Origin: Thermoleophilia bacterium
GTDB taxonomy: Bacteria > Actinomycetota > Thermoleophilia > Gaiellales > Gaiellaceae
NCBI GenBank assembly: GCA_023382435.1
Contig: JAHDVS010000014.1
Location: 6,905 to 54,250, forward strand
DNA: 47,346 nucleotides
Reading direction: 5' to 3'
In this document: in pieces, positions 38,987-47,032 of the stretch
Numbering within the stretch: the first letter of the stretch is position 1
Layout: the number at the start of each line of letters is the position of its first letter
Notes under the pieces: generated by a model
Seen by the model: only the letters and a program-made list of their open reading frames with translations
Databases searched by the model: none
Told to the model about the DNA's origin: nothing
Position numbers and translations under genes: made by a program

Positions 38987-39534
38987 TGCTGCTCCTCGGC
39001 GTCTCCGGAAGCCTGCGGCGCGATTCCCACAACACGGCGCTTCTGCGGGCGGCGCTCGAGCTCGTGCCGCCCGGAGTCGAGGCCGAGCGGTTCGAGGGGC
39101 TCGCCCTGGTGCCGCCGTTCGATGCCGACGACGAGCCCGGCGACGGTCACGCCGGGCTCGTCGCCTGGCGACGCGCGATCGCCCGCGCGGACGCGGTCCT
39201 GTTCGCCACGCCGGAGTACAATTCGTCGATTCCCGGCCAGCTCAAGAACGCGGTCGATTGGGCCTCGCGCCCGCCCGGCCGCTCGGTGCTCCAGGGTAAG
39301 CCGGTCGCGGTGATCGGGGCCAGCACGGGCGCCTACGGCGCGATGTGGGCCCAGGCCGAGCTGCGCAAGGTGCTCGCCCGGGCCGGCGCGAGGGTGGCCG
39401 GGGTCGAGCTCGCCGTTCCCCGCGCCCACGAGCAGCTTGCGGGTGGGTCGCCCCGGGAGCCGCTGCGCGGCCGGCTCGAGGCCGCCGTCCGCGAGCTCCT
39501 CGCCGAGGCCGGACCGGCCGCCGCGGCGGCCTGA
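38986..39534 (+). CDS. NADPH-dependent FMN reductase/azoreductase-like flavoprotein
   Basis: A 182-residue flavodoxin-fold reductase. The FMN phosphate loop is GVSGSLRRDSHNTALL near 5, and the ring-binding loop is ATPEYNSSIPGQLKNAVDW near 77, as in quinone- and azo-reductases (ArsH/YhdA-like). It probably reduces quinones or free FMN with NADPH. Cotranscribed with yceI under a MarR regulator, it fits an electrophile or quinone-stress response. It ends one base from the convergent DapA-like gene, with no room for a terminator. Confidence 0.9.
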   Translation: MLLLGVSGSLRRDSHNTALLRAALELVPPGVEAERFEGLALVPPFDADDEPGDGHAGLVAWRRAIARADAVLFATPEYNSSIPGQLKNAVDWASRPPGRSVLQGKPVAVIGASTGAYGAMWAQAELRKVLARAGARVAGVELAVPRAHEQLAGGSPREPLRGRLEAAVRELLAEAGPAAAAA

Positions 39535-39535
39535 T

Positions 39536-40579
39536 CTACGCGAGCCAGCGCTCGAGGTTCGCCGCGACGAAGTCGTCGTCGGTGAGCTCGGGGTAGAGGC
39601 GGCAGACGCGGTCGATCGCCTCGGCCTGGCCGGGGCTCAGGTCCTCGTCCGGGTCGAGGCACCAGCGGCCCTCGAGCAGGCCCTGGCGGCGGAGCACTTC
39701 GTGGCAGCCGGCAATCACGCCGCGGAAGCCGTTGGCGACGTCGAAGACGGCGGCGTTGCACTCGGTCACGGCGCTGTCGAGCGCGAGCAGGTCGGCGGGG
39801 ACGCTCGCGGCACCGCGAACGGCGCGGCAGCGCTCGAGGAGCTCGACCGCGGTGCGCGTCCAGACCGACCAGTGCCCGAGGAGGCCGCCGACGAAGCGCA
39901 GCTCGCCGGCCTCGGTGCGTAGCGGCACCACGAGGTCGAGGACGATGTGGTCGTCGTTGCCGGTGTAGAGCGAGATCCGCTCCTGCGCGCCCGCCTCGGC
40001 GATCCCGTGGGCGACGTCGAGCGTCGCGTAGCGGTCGAACGGCGCGACCTTGACCCCGATCACGTTCTCGAGCCCGGCGAGACGCCGCCAGAAGCTGCGC
40101 GGGAGCGGGATCCCGCCGACCGCGGGCTGGAGGTAGAAGCCGACGGTCGGCATCTCGGCGGCGACGGCCCGGCAGTGCCCGACGAGCTCGTCCTCGCTCG
40201 AGCCCTTGAGGGCGGCGAGGCTGAGCAGGACGGCGTGGTAGCCGAGCGAGCGGGCGGTGCGGGCTTCCTGGACCGCCTGCGCCGTACGCCCGGCGACGCC
40301 CGCGATCAGGAAGACGGGGCGGGTTGCCCATCCGGCCGCCGTCTCGGCTGCCAGCTCGAGCACCGGCTCGTAGAGGCCGACGTCGCGGATCGCGAACTGG
40401 GTCGAGTGGACGCCGACCGCGAGCCCGCCGGCGCCGGCGTCGAGGTAGTAGCGCGCGAGCGCTCGCTGGCGGCGGCGGTCGAGCTGCCGTCCGGCGTCGA
40501 GCGCGAGCGGGTGCGCGGGGATCACCGCGCCGTCGCGGAAGGCGGCGAGCGAGTCAACGGGGAGCTCCTGCCAGCGCAC
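39536..40579 (-). CDS. Dihydrodipicolinate synthase-family aldolase/dehydratase
   Basis: A 347-residue DapA-superfamily class I aldolase. The barrel features AVIPAHPLALD near 19, GGLAVGVHSTQF near 50, YHAVLLSLAALKG near 112, GFYLQPAVGG near 145 and the Schiff-base Lys in VIGVKVAPFD near 175. It is longer than DapA (about 290), with extra C-terminal helices. The normal GTG-type phosphate loop is changed, so lysine synthesis is unlikely; a sugar-acid or keto-acid aldolase is more probable. It is downstream of the GNAT and epimerase genes on the same strand, separated by the repeat element. Confidence 0.83.
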   Translation of the reverse strand: MRWQELPVDSLAAFRDGAVIPAHPLALDAGRQLDRRRQRALARYYLDAGAGGLAVGVHSTQFAIRDVGLYEPVLELAAETAAGWATRPVFLIAGVAGRTAQAVQEARTARSLGYHAVLLSLAALKGSSEDELVGHCRAVAAEMPTVGFYLQPAVGGIPLPRSFWRRLAGLENVIGVKVAPFDRYATLDVAHGIAEAGAQERISLYTGNDDHIVLDLVVPLRTEAGELRFVGGLLGHWSVWTRTAVELLERCRAVRGAASVPADLLALDSAVTECNAAVFDVANGFRGVIAGCHEVLRRQGLLEGRWCLDPDEDLSPGQAEAIDRVCRLYPELTDDDFVAANLERWLA

Positions 40580-40588
40580 CGGGCTACC

Positions 40589-40618
40589 CTAGCCGAGCTC
40601 GGGGCCGGCGATCGCGCG
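40589..40618 (-). pseudogene. Relic of a second GNAT gene 3' end
   Basis: A 30-nt segment matching the last codons of the adjacent GNAT gene (40748-40777) at 27 of 30 positions. The three differences are all third-codon G/C changes, so both would encode AIAGPELG plus stop. It lies on the far side of repeat copy 2. It may mark recombination between diverged alleles rather than a simple target duplication. Confidence 0.6.
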
Positions 40619-40624
40619 TTGGGC

Positions 40625-40756
40625 GTAGGGGCCGGACCTGTCCGGCCCGCAACCGCCATGTTTCCCGGCGCTCGCGTCGTTTCGGGCGGGACAGGTCCCG
40701 CCCCTACACGCCTTTGCGTTTCCCGCGCAACGTGGTGAGACGCCGCACTAGCCGAG
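40625..40756. repeat. Palindromic interspersed repeat, copy 2
   Basis: The same element as at 15.9-16.1 kb. Inverted arms lie at 40625-40648 and 40684-40707, with the same right end (GTTTCCCGCGCAACGT, 40718-40733) and continued similarity across the GNAT stop codon. The left outer end found in copy 1 is missing here and is replaced by the GNAT 3'-end relic. Confidence 0.75.
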
Positions 40757-41599
40757 CTCCGGCCCCGCGATCGCGCGCACGAGCGCCTGCTCGCCGAAGG
40801 CCGTGTCGCGGCCGAGGGCCATCCGCGTGAACGGCCGCTCCGGCTCGAAGCCCCGCTCGCGGAGCAGGTCGGAAAGCCCGTCCTCGCGGTCGGGCACGTC
40901 GATCAGAGCCGGCCCCGCGATCCCGTCGAGCGCACCGGCGACGAGATCGAGCGCGGCGCACTCGCCGGACGCGACGACCGGCCCGAGCTGGGTCGCGGCG
41001 CGCCCCGGCCGCGTGAGCAGGAAGCCTCGGCCGCCCGGGTCGATGAGGGAGAGCGCCCCCTCGCGCGCGAGCAGGTCGGCCAGGATCGCCGAGCGGTCGG
41101 CCCCGAACGCGGCCCGGTCGAGCTCCGCGATCGCGGCCGCTTCGGGCACCTGTGGCAGGCTGCCACCGTTGCCGCCGTGACCCGCGCCGCGCCAGCGGGT
41201 GATCGGCTCGACCGCCCGGAAGCCGAGCGGCTCGTAGAGCGCTCTGCCGGCGGGTGTCGCATCCAGGAAGGGGACGAGCCCGCGCTCGCGTAGCTCGTCG
41301 ACGACGCGCGAAAGCAGGAGGGTGCCGAGTCCTCGCCGCTGCCAGGCGGCGTGCACGAGCACCATGCTGACCCAGCCGAACCCGGGCGGGTAGGGGAGCG
41401 CGAGCGCCGTTGCGACGAGTCCGCCGTCGGGCGCGGCGACTCCGAACGCCCGGCCGCAGCGGATCATCAGCAGCCAGTCCGCGGCGGTCTGGTTCCACCC
41501 GGCTGCCCGCGAGAGGTCGAGCGCCCCCGCGACGTGGCGCTCGCAAAGCTCGACGACGGGGAGGTCGAGGGCGGACACGTCGCCCTCAGTAGCTGCCAT
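40748..41599 (-). CDS. Two-domain GNAT acetyltransferase
   Basis: A 283-residue protein. The N-terminal GNAT domain has the acetyl-CoA loop [17 protein letters not shown] near 87 and a C-terminal strand [17 protein letters not shown] near 124. A second, divergent GNAT-like domain covers about 150-283 ([12 protein letters not shown] near 258). The acceptor is unknown. It overlaps the upstream epimerase gene by 14 nt. Its last 3 codons and stop fall within similarity to the repeat element, and a second copy of its tail lies 130 nt downstream. Confidence 0.87.
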   Translation of the reverse strand: MAATEGDVSALDLPVVELCERHVAGALDLSRAAGWNQTAADWLLMIRCGRAFGVAAPDGGLVATALALPYPPGFGWVSMVLVHAAWQRRGLGTLLLSRVVDELRERGLVPFLDATPAGRALYEPLGFRAVEPITRWRGAGHGGNGGSLPQVPEAAAIAELDRAAFGADRSAILADLLAREGALSLIDPGGRGFLLTRPGRAATQLGPVVASGECAALDLVAGALDGIAGPALIDVPDREDGLSDLLRERGFEPERPFTRMALGRDTAFGEQALVRAIAGPELG

Positions 41600-42641
41600 C
41601 CCGGGCCTCGAAGTGCGTCGGCTTGTCGAGGCTCGGCATCTCGCGGGCGACCCAGTCGGCGACCCAGTCGATCATCGTCTCGAGCGAGACCGACGGGTAG
41701 CCGAACAGGCCGAACGCGCGGCTCGCGTTCGAGAGCCAGGCCGTCGGCGCCTCCTCCCCGGCGAGCACCGGCCGCTTGCCGAGGCGCTCGCCGAGCGTCT
41801 TGGCGAGCCAGCGCACGGAGATCGTCTCCGGGCCGGTCACGTTCAGGGGCTCCGTCGGCGCCGTGCAGTGGGCGAGGCAGCGCAGCGCCATCGCGCTCGC
41901 GTCCCCCTGCCAGATCACGTTCACGTGGCCCATGGTCACGTCCACCGGCTCGCCGTCTCGCACGTTGCGCGCGATGTCGTGGAGAACGCCGTAGCGCAGG
42001 TCGATCGCGTAGTTGAGCCGGACGAGCCGCCCCGGCGTCCCGCGGCGCTCCGAGTGCCAGCGCAGCACCCGCTCTCGCCCGACGCAGCTCGCCGCGTACT
42101 CGCCAGGCGGCGTCAGCTCGGAGTCCTCGGTCGACCCGCCCGACGAGACGGGCACGAACGGGTAGACGCACCCCGTCGAGAAGGCGACGAGCCGGCTCTC
42201 CGGGAAGGCCTCGGCGACGAGCGCGGGGGCGAGCACGTTCAGCGCCCACGTCTGGGCGGGGGAGCCCGACGTGCCGAACTTCTGCCCGGCCATGAAGACG
42301 ACGTTCGGGACGCGCGGCAGGCGGGCGACGTCGTCGCGCTCGAGCAGGTCGGCCCGGATCGTCTCGACCCCGTGCTCGCGCAGCCCGGCTTCCGCGGCCG
42401 GGTCGCTGAATCGGGCGACCGCGTAGACCGCCCGCTCCGGCGCGGCCCGGCGCGCCATGCGCGCGAGCGTCGGCCCCATCTTGCCGCCGGCGCCGAGCAC
42501 GATGATGTCGCCGGGGACTCGCGCCAGGTCGGCGACGAGTTGCTCGTCGGGACGCGACAGGCGCTCCTCGAGCGCGTCCACGCCCATGATCGAGCCGGCC
42601 TCCTCGCGGGTCGCCGAGCTGCCGGAGACCGCCGATTTCAT
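41586..42641 (-). CDS. NAD-dependent epimerase/dehydratase (extended SDR-like)
   Basis: A 351-residue Rossmann protein with the cofactor loop [16 protein letters not shown] near 48 and an [11 protein letters not shown] segment near 150. The canonical YxxxK is weak: the expected region reads [15 protein letters not shown], with Tyr but Arg in place of Lys. [20 protein letters not shown] near 275 is typical of sugar epimerases. The ATG at 42641 has GAGGTG just upstream; an in-frame start 66 nt earlier is less likely. Reaction unknown, perhaps a sugar or sugar-acid step together with the DapA-like aldolase. Confidence 0.82.
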   Translation of the reverse strand: MKSAVSGSSATREEAGSIMGVDALEERLSRPDEQLVADLARVPGDIIVLGAGGKMGPTLARMARRAAPERAVYAVARFSDPAAEAGLREHGVETIRADLLERDDVARLPRVPNVVFMAGQKFGTSGSPAQTWALNVLAPALVAEAFPESRLVAFSTGCVYPFVPVSSGGSTEDSELTPPGEYAASCVGRERVLRWHSERRGTPGRLVRLNYAIDLRYGVLHDIARNVRDGEPVDVTMGHVNVIWQGDASAMALRCLAHCTAPTEPLNVTGPETISVRWLAKTLGERLGKRPVLAGEEAPTAWLSNASRAFGLFGYPSVSLETMIDWVADWVAREMPSLDKPTHFEARDGSY

Positions 42642-42720
42642 CCGCACCTCCGTGGTCGCTGCCTGAAGGGCCGACCTAACATTACGTTGCTTAGCCCGGG
42701 CCGGCATGGCCCGCCTGCCG

Positions 42721-42726
42721 TACGAT
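42721..42726 (+). promoter_or_regulatory. -10 box TACGAT for the isochorismatase-like gene
   Basis: TACGAT ends 8 nt before the ATG at 42735, again predicting a leader of zero or one nucleotide. Confidence 0.4.
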
Positions 42727-42734
42727 CCGCACGG

Positions 42735-43376
42735 ATGTCTCTGACCGCAACCGAGCTACCCCCGGCCGAGCGGGTCGAGCGCCCCGCGCTCCTCGTCGTC
42801 GACATGCAGAACGACTTCGTTCGGGAGGGTGCGCCGCTCGAGGTTCCGGACGCCCGGGCGACGATTCCGACCCAGAGACGCCTGCTCGAGGCGTTCCGCG
42901 CCCGCGGGCTTCCGGTCGTGTTCACGCGCTTCCTCTCGGAGGAGGAGGACAACCTGCTCTGGCTCTGGTCGCCGCAGTGCCATCCCGGCGATCGAGCCTG
43001 CTGGCCCGGGCACCGCCGGCGCTTCGCCGACCGGGCGGAACCGCTCGAGGGCGCCGCGATCGTCGACGAGCTTCCGCCCGCGCCGGGCGAGCTCGTCGTC
43101 GACAAGCTCGGCTACGGCTCCTTCCACGACACCGACCTCGACGAGCGGCTGCGCGCGCTCGGCGTACGGTCGCTCGTCGTCACCGGCACCGTGACCCAGA
43201 TCTGCGTCGAGGAGACGGCGAGAGAGGCGTTCCACCACGGCTACCGCACCACGGTCGTCGCCGACGCCGTCTCGTCGTTCGCCCCGGATCTCCACGCCGC
43301 GACCCTGAAGAACTTCGCGATGAAGTTCGGCTGGGTCGCGGACACGGACGCCGTGCTCGGGTGGCTCGCGGCATGA
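42735..43376 (+). CDS. Isochorismatase-like cysteine hydrolase
   Basis: A 213-residue hydrolase. The catalytic triad is visible as Asp in [11 protein letters not shown] near 23, Lys in [10 protein letters not shown] near 120, and Cys in [15 protein letters not shown] near 156. The family splits amides, carbamates or ureides (nicotinamidase, N-carbamoylsarcosine hydrolase, RutB). The substrate here is unknown; its coupling to a glutamine-synthetase-like ligase (ATGA overlap) suggests an amide or amine catabolic route. It is divergent from the epimerase. Confidence 0.9.
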   Translation: MSLTATELPPAERVERPALLVVDMQNDFVREGAPLEVPDARATIPTQRRLLEAFRARGLPVVFTRFLSEEEDNLLWLWSPQCHPGDRACWPGHRRRFADRAEPLEGAAIVDELPPAPGELVVDKLGYGSFHDTDLDERLRALGVRSLVVTGTVTQICVEETAREAFHHGYRTTVVADAVSSFAPDLHAATLKNFAMKFGWVADTDAVLGWLAA

Positions 43377-44725
43377 GCGCCGAGCGCGAGCGGGTCGAGC
43401 GTTTGCTCGCCGAGCATCGGATCGAGCTCGTTCGCCTCGAGACCCCCGACCTGAACGGAATCTCGCGCGGGAAGACCGTGACCGCCGACCACTTCTGGTC
43501 GTTCGCCGACGAGGGGCTCTCGCTCGTCTGCGACATCTACTGCTGGGATCACGAGTGCTGGGTCGCGACGGGCACGGGCTTCGGCGCCGACCTGACCTTC
43601 CAGGACCTCGTGATGCGCCCCGATCTGTCCACGTTCGCGGTTCTCCCGCACGTCGAGGGCCAGGCGCGCGTGATCTGCGACACGGAGTACGCGGACGGCC
43701 GCCCGGTGGAGGCGAGCCCCCGGCAGGTGCTCCGCCACCAGGTCGAGGCGGCGGCGGCGCGGGGCTTCACGGCCCGGATGCAGGCGGAGTACGAGCTCTT
43801 CCTGCTCGACGCGGAGACTCTGCGCCCGCCGTTCGGTGGCACGGACATCACGACGACCTTGACGAACCAGCGCCTCCCGGTGCTCCAGGAGCTCGTGCGG
43901 GCCGTCGGAGCGCTCGGGCTCAGGCCGCGCACGCTGAACCAGGAGTGGGGCCCGACCCAGTACGAGCTCACGTTCAGTCCGGTCGAAGGCCTGGCTGTCG
44001 GTGACGACAACTTCACGTACAAGACGTACGCGAAGGAGATCGCGGCCGGGCACGGCCTCCTCGCCACGTTCATGACGAAGCCGTTCGCGGACGCGAGCGG
44101 CTCGAGCAGCCACCTGCACCTGAGCCTCTTCGACGGCGGACGCAACGTGTTCTGGGATTCGGGCCGGGGCGAGCTGACCCCGGAGTTTCGCTGGGCGATC
44201 GGCGGCCTGCTCGAGCACGCGCCCGGCCTGAACGCGCTGCTCGGCCCGACCGTCAACTGCGCCAAGCGCTTCCGCAAGGGGACGTACGCGCCCGCGAGCG
44301 CGACCTGGGGGTTCGAGAACCGCTCGGTCGCGATCCGCGTCAAGGCTGGCCGGGGCGACCACACGCATGTCGAGAACCGGCTCGGCTGCGGGGCCTCGAA
44401 CCCCTACCTCGCGTTCGCGGGCATGCTGGTCGCGATGCTCGACGGCATCGACCGCGAGCTCGAGCCGCCGTCCCCGCTCGAGGAGAACGCCTACGAGCTG
44501 GACGACCTGCCGCTCCTGCCCGCGACACTCGAGGAGTCGCTCGAGCGCTTCGAGGCCGACGAGGCGCTTCGGGCCGCTTTCCACCCCGAGTTCACGAAGG
44601 CGTTCCTCGCGCTCAAGCGCCACGAGATCGCGAAGGCCCGCGCCTCGGTGCCCGGCTACGGGAGCGCCGCGTGGCACGCCGAGGTGACGGACTGGGAGCG
44701 CGAGCAGTTCCTGCGTCTCTCCTGA
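43373..44725 (+). CDS. Glutamine-synthetase-family ligase (gamma-glutamylpolyamine synthetase, PuuA-like)
   Basis: A 450-residue GS-fold ligase. Metal and ATP residues are seen in MQAEYELFLLD near 138, NQEWGPTQYELTF near 190, SGSSSHLHLSLFDGG near 240, NCAKRFRKGTYAPASATWGF near 298 and ENRSVAIRV near 318. As in PuuA/GlnT proteins, the HLHLSL segment replaces that of true GlnA, and no adenylylation Tyr motif is evident. It probably attaches glutamate to an amine or polyamine. The next gene (a C26 peptidase) would remove it again, supporting a gamma-glutamyl pathway. Confidence 0.88.
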   Translation: MSAERERVERLLAEHRIELVRLETPDLNGISRGKTVTADHFWSFADEGLSLVCDIYCWDHECWVATGTGFGADLTFQDLVMRPDLSTFAVLPHVEGQARVICDTEYADGRPVEASPRQVLRHQVEAAAARGFTARMQAEYELFLLDAETLRPPFGGTDITTTLTNQRLPVLQELVRAVGALGLRPRTLNQEWGPTQYELTFSPVEGLAVGDDNFTYKTYAKEIAAGHGLLATFMTKPFADASGSSSHLHLSLFDGGRNVFWDSGRGELTPEFRWAIGGLLEHAPGLNALLGPTVNCAKRFRKGTYAPASATWGFENRSVAIRVKAGRGDHTHVENRLGCGASNPYLAFAGMLVAMLDGIDRELEPPSPLEENAYELDDLPLLPATLEESLERFEADEALRAAFHPEFTKAFLALKRHEIAKARASVPGYGSAAWHAEVTDWEREQFLRLS

Positions 44726-44741
44726 GCCGGAGCCGCCGGCC

Positions 44742-45422
44742 GTGACGCTGCCGCGGATCCTGATCGCCCCGCACGCGCGCGAGCTGGAGACCCCGCTCGG
44801 GCGGCTGCACGCGTCGATCGTCTACGACCAGTTCTTCGGGCTGCTCACGGCTGCGGGCGGCCTGCCGCTCGTCGCCTGGGCGGGCACGTACGGCGTCGAC
44901 GACCTGCTCGCGGTCGCCGACGGCGTGCTCCTGATCGGCGGTGGCGACGTCGCACCCGAGCGCTTCGGGCCCGCGCTCGAGGCTTCGGGCCTCGACCATC
45001 GCCGCGACGAGTTCGAGACGCGGCTCGTTCATGGCGCACGGGCGCGCGGTACGCCACTGCTCGCGGTCTGCCGGGGCTGCCAGATGCTGAACGTCGCGCT
45101 CGGCGGCACCCTGCGGCGGGTCGAGGGGCACCGCCAGGAGGCCGAGCTCGCGATTCCGACCCACGCGGTCGAGCTCGAGCCGGGAAGCCGCCTCGCCGCC
45201 GCGGCCGGGGAGCTCGGGCTCGACGTCAACTCGTTCCACGACTGGGCCGCCGGCGAGCTTGGCGCGGGGCTGCTGGTCGTGGCCGCAGCCGGTGACGTGG
45301 CCGAGGCGATCGAGTGCGAGGGCGGCTGGTGGGCGCTGGGCGTCCAGTGGCACCTGGAGCTGCTCGACGACCCGGTCTCGCAGCGGCTCTTCGACGCGTT
45401 CGTCGCGGCGGCGCGCGCGTGA
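44742..45422 (+). CDS. Gamma-glutamyl-hydrolase (peptidase C26, PuuD-like)
   Basis: A 226-residue class I glutamine amidotransferase-fold hydrolase. The nucleophile is in LLAVCRGCQMLNVALGG (first Cys near 107), the His-Glu pair in VQWHLELL near 203, and the family segment VNSFHDWAA near 164 (usually SxHHQ). PuuD releases GABA from gamma-glutamyl-GABA. The GTG start lies 16 nt after the PuuA-like gene; the stop overlaps the GMC start (GTGA). Confidence 0.9.
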   Translation: MTLPRILIAPHARELETPLGRLHASIVYDQFFGLLTAAGGLPLVAWAGTYGVDDLLAVADGVLLIGGGDVAPERFGPALEASGLDHRRDEFETRLVHGARARGTPLLAVCRGCQMLNVALGGTLRRVEGHRQEAELAIPTHAVELEPGSRLAAAAGELGLDVNSFHDWAAGELGAGLLVVAAAGDVAEAIECEGGWWALGVQWHLELLDDPVSQRLFDAFVAAARA

Positions 45423-47032
45423 GTGCCGCCCGCGCAGACGTGCTGGTGATCGGCGCCGGTGCGTCCGGCGGCGTCGTCGCCCTCAGGCTCGCCGAGGCGG
45501 GCTTCCGGGTCGTCTGCCTCGAGCAGGGCGACTGGCCGGCACGGGACGGGTATCCGGGCCCGAAGCCCGACTGGGAGCTCCAGGTGATGAAGCAGTGGTC
45601 GGCCGATCCGAACGTGCGCGCCCGGCCGGCCGACTACCCCGTCAACGCGGACGGCTCCGACATCGTGCCGCTGATGTGGAACGGCGTCGGTGGCTCGATG
45701 ATCCTCTACGCGGGCGACTGGCCGCGCCTGACGCCGTCGGACTTCCGCGTCCGCTCACTCGACGGGGTCGCGGACGACTGGCCGCTCGACTACGAGGAGC
45801 TCGAGCCCTACTACGACCGGGTCGCGCGCGAGCTCGGGGTCGCGGGGCTCGCCGGCGACCCAGCCTACCCGGAGGGGCCGGACCTGCCGCTGCCGCCGCT
45901 GCCGCTCGGGGACGGTGTGATCGAGCTCGCTCGCGCCCACGACCGGCTCGGCTGGCACTGGTGGCCGGCGCCGAGCGCGATCCTCTCCGCCCCCTACCGG
46001 GGCCGCCACCCCTGCGCGCAGTGGGGCACCTGCATGCAGGGCTGCCCCGAGGGAGCGAAGGCCTCGACCGACGTCACGCACTGGCCGCGCGCGGTCGAGC
46101 TCGGTGCCCGCGTCGTCACCGGCGCCCGGGTGACGAGGCTCGTGCGCGGCGGCGAGCGGCTCGTACGCGGGGCCGAGTACGTCGACCGGGACGGGCGCGA
46201 GCAGCTCGTCGAGGCGGACGTGGTCGTGCTCGCCGCGAACGCGGTCGGCACCGCGCGCCTGCTTCTGCTCTCGGGGGACAGCCGCTCTCCGGACGGGCTC
46301 GCGAACGGAAGCGGCCTCGTCGGGCGGCGGCTGATGATGCACCCGTTCGCGGTCGTGACCGGGCGCTTCCAGCGGCTGATGGAGACCTGGAGCGGAAACG
46401 TCGGCTCGCGCCTCCACTGCCTCCAGTTCTACGAGACCGACGGGAGCCGCGGGTTCGTGCGGGGCGCCAAGTGGAGCCTCGCGCCGTCGTCGGGCGGTCC
46501 GCTCAACGCGGCGATGCCGGCCCGCGCCGGCGCCGCGGTGTGGGGCCCCGGCCACCACGTGAGCGTGCGGGAGCGGTTCGGCCACTGTCTCACCTGGGGC
46601 ATCTTCGCCGAGGACCTGCCCGAGGAGGGAAATTGCGTCGAGCTCGACTCCGAGCTGTGTGACTCGGACGGCCTGCCGGCGCCGCGGGTGCGCTACGCGA
46701 TCTCCGAGAACTCACGCCGCCTGCTCGCCTTCCACGTCGAGCGGGCCCGCGAGTCGATGCTCGAGGCGGGGGCGGTGGGCGTCGACACGCTCAACCCGAT
46801 GCGAAGCGCGGGCTGGCATCTGCTCGGTACGGCGCGGATGGGCACCGATCCCGCCACCTCTGTCGTCGACCCGTGGGGGAGGGCGCACGAGCTCGACAAC
46901 CTCTACATCGCCGACGGGAGCGTGTTCGTGACGGCGGGCGGCGTCAACCCGACGAGCACGATCTCGGCGCTCGCGCTTCGCCTCGCCGACGGGCTCGTCG
47001 AGCGCCGCTCCGTCCAGCGGGTGCCCGCGTGA
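45419..47032 (+). CDS. GMC-family dehydrogenase with Fe-S-type Cys motif
   Basis: A 537-residue flavoprotein with the FAD loop VLVIGAGASGGVVALRLAEA near 9, the flavin segment WNGVGGSMILYAGDWPR near 88, and C-terminal LLGTARMGTDP and GGVNPTSTISALALR with the active-site His/Asn region. HPCAQWGTCMQGCPEGAKAS near 200 holds a C-x5-C-x3-C spacing like the 3Fe-4S site of FAD glucose/gluconate dehydrogenase alpha subunits. It probably oxidises a sugar, alcohol or amino-alcohol and passes electrons to a small subunit or cytochrome. It is coupled to the next gene by GTGA. Confidence 0.9.
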   Translation: MSAARADVLVIGAGASGGVVALRLAEAGFRVVCLEQGDWPARDGYPGPKPDWELQVMKQWSADPNVRARPADYPVNADGSDIVPLMWNGVGGSMILYAGDWPRLTPSDFRVRSLDGVADDWPLDYEELEPYYDRVARELGVAGLAGDPAYPEGPDLPLPPLPLGDGVIELARAHDRLGWHWWPAPSAILSAPYRGRHPCAQWGTCMQGCPEGAKASTDVTHWPRAVELGARVVTGARVTRLVRGGERLVRGAEYVDRDGREQLVEADVVVLAANAVGTARLLLLSGDSRSPDGLANGSGLVGRRLMMHPFAVVTGRFQRLMETWSGNVGSRLHCLQFYETDGSRGFVRGAKWSLAPSSGGPLNAAMPARAGAAVWGPGHHVSVRERFGHCLTWGIFAEDLPEEGNCVELDSELCDSDGLPAPRVRYAISENSRRLLAFHVERARESMLEAGAVGVDTLNPMRSAGWHLLGTARMGTDPATSVVDPWGRAHELDNLYIADGSVFVTAGGVNPTSTISALALRLADGLVERRSVQRVPA

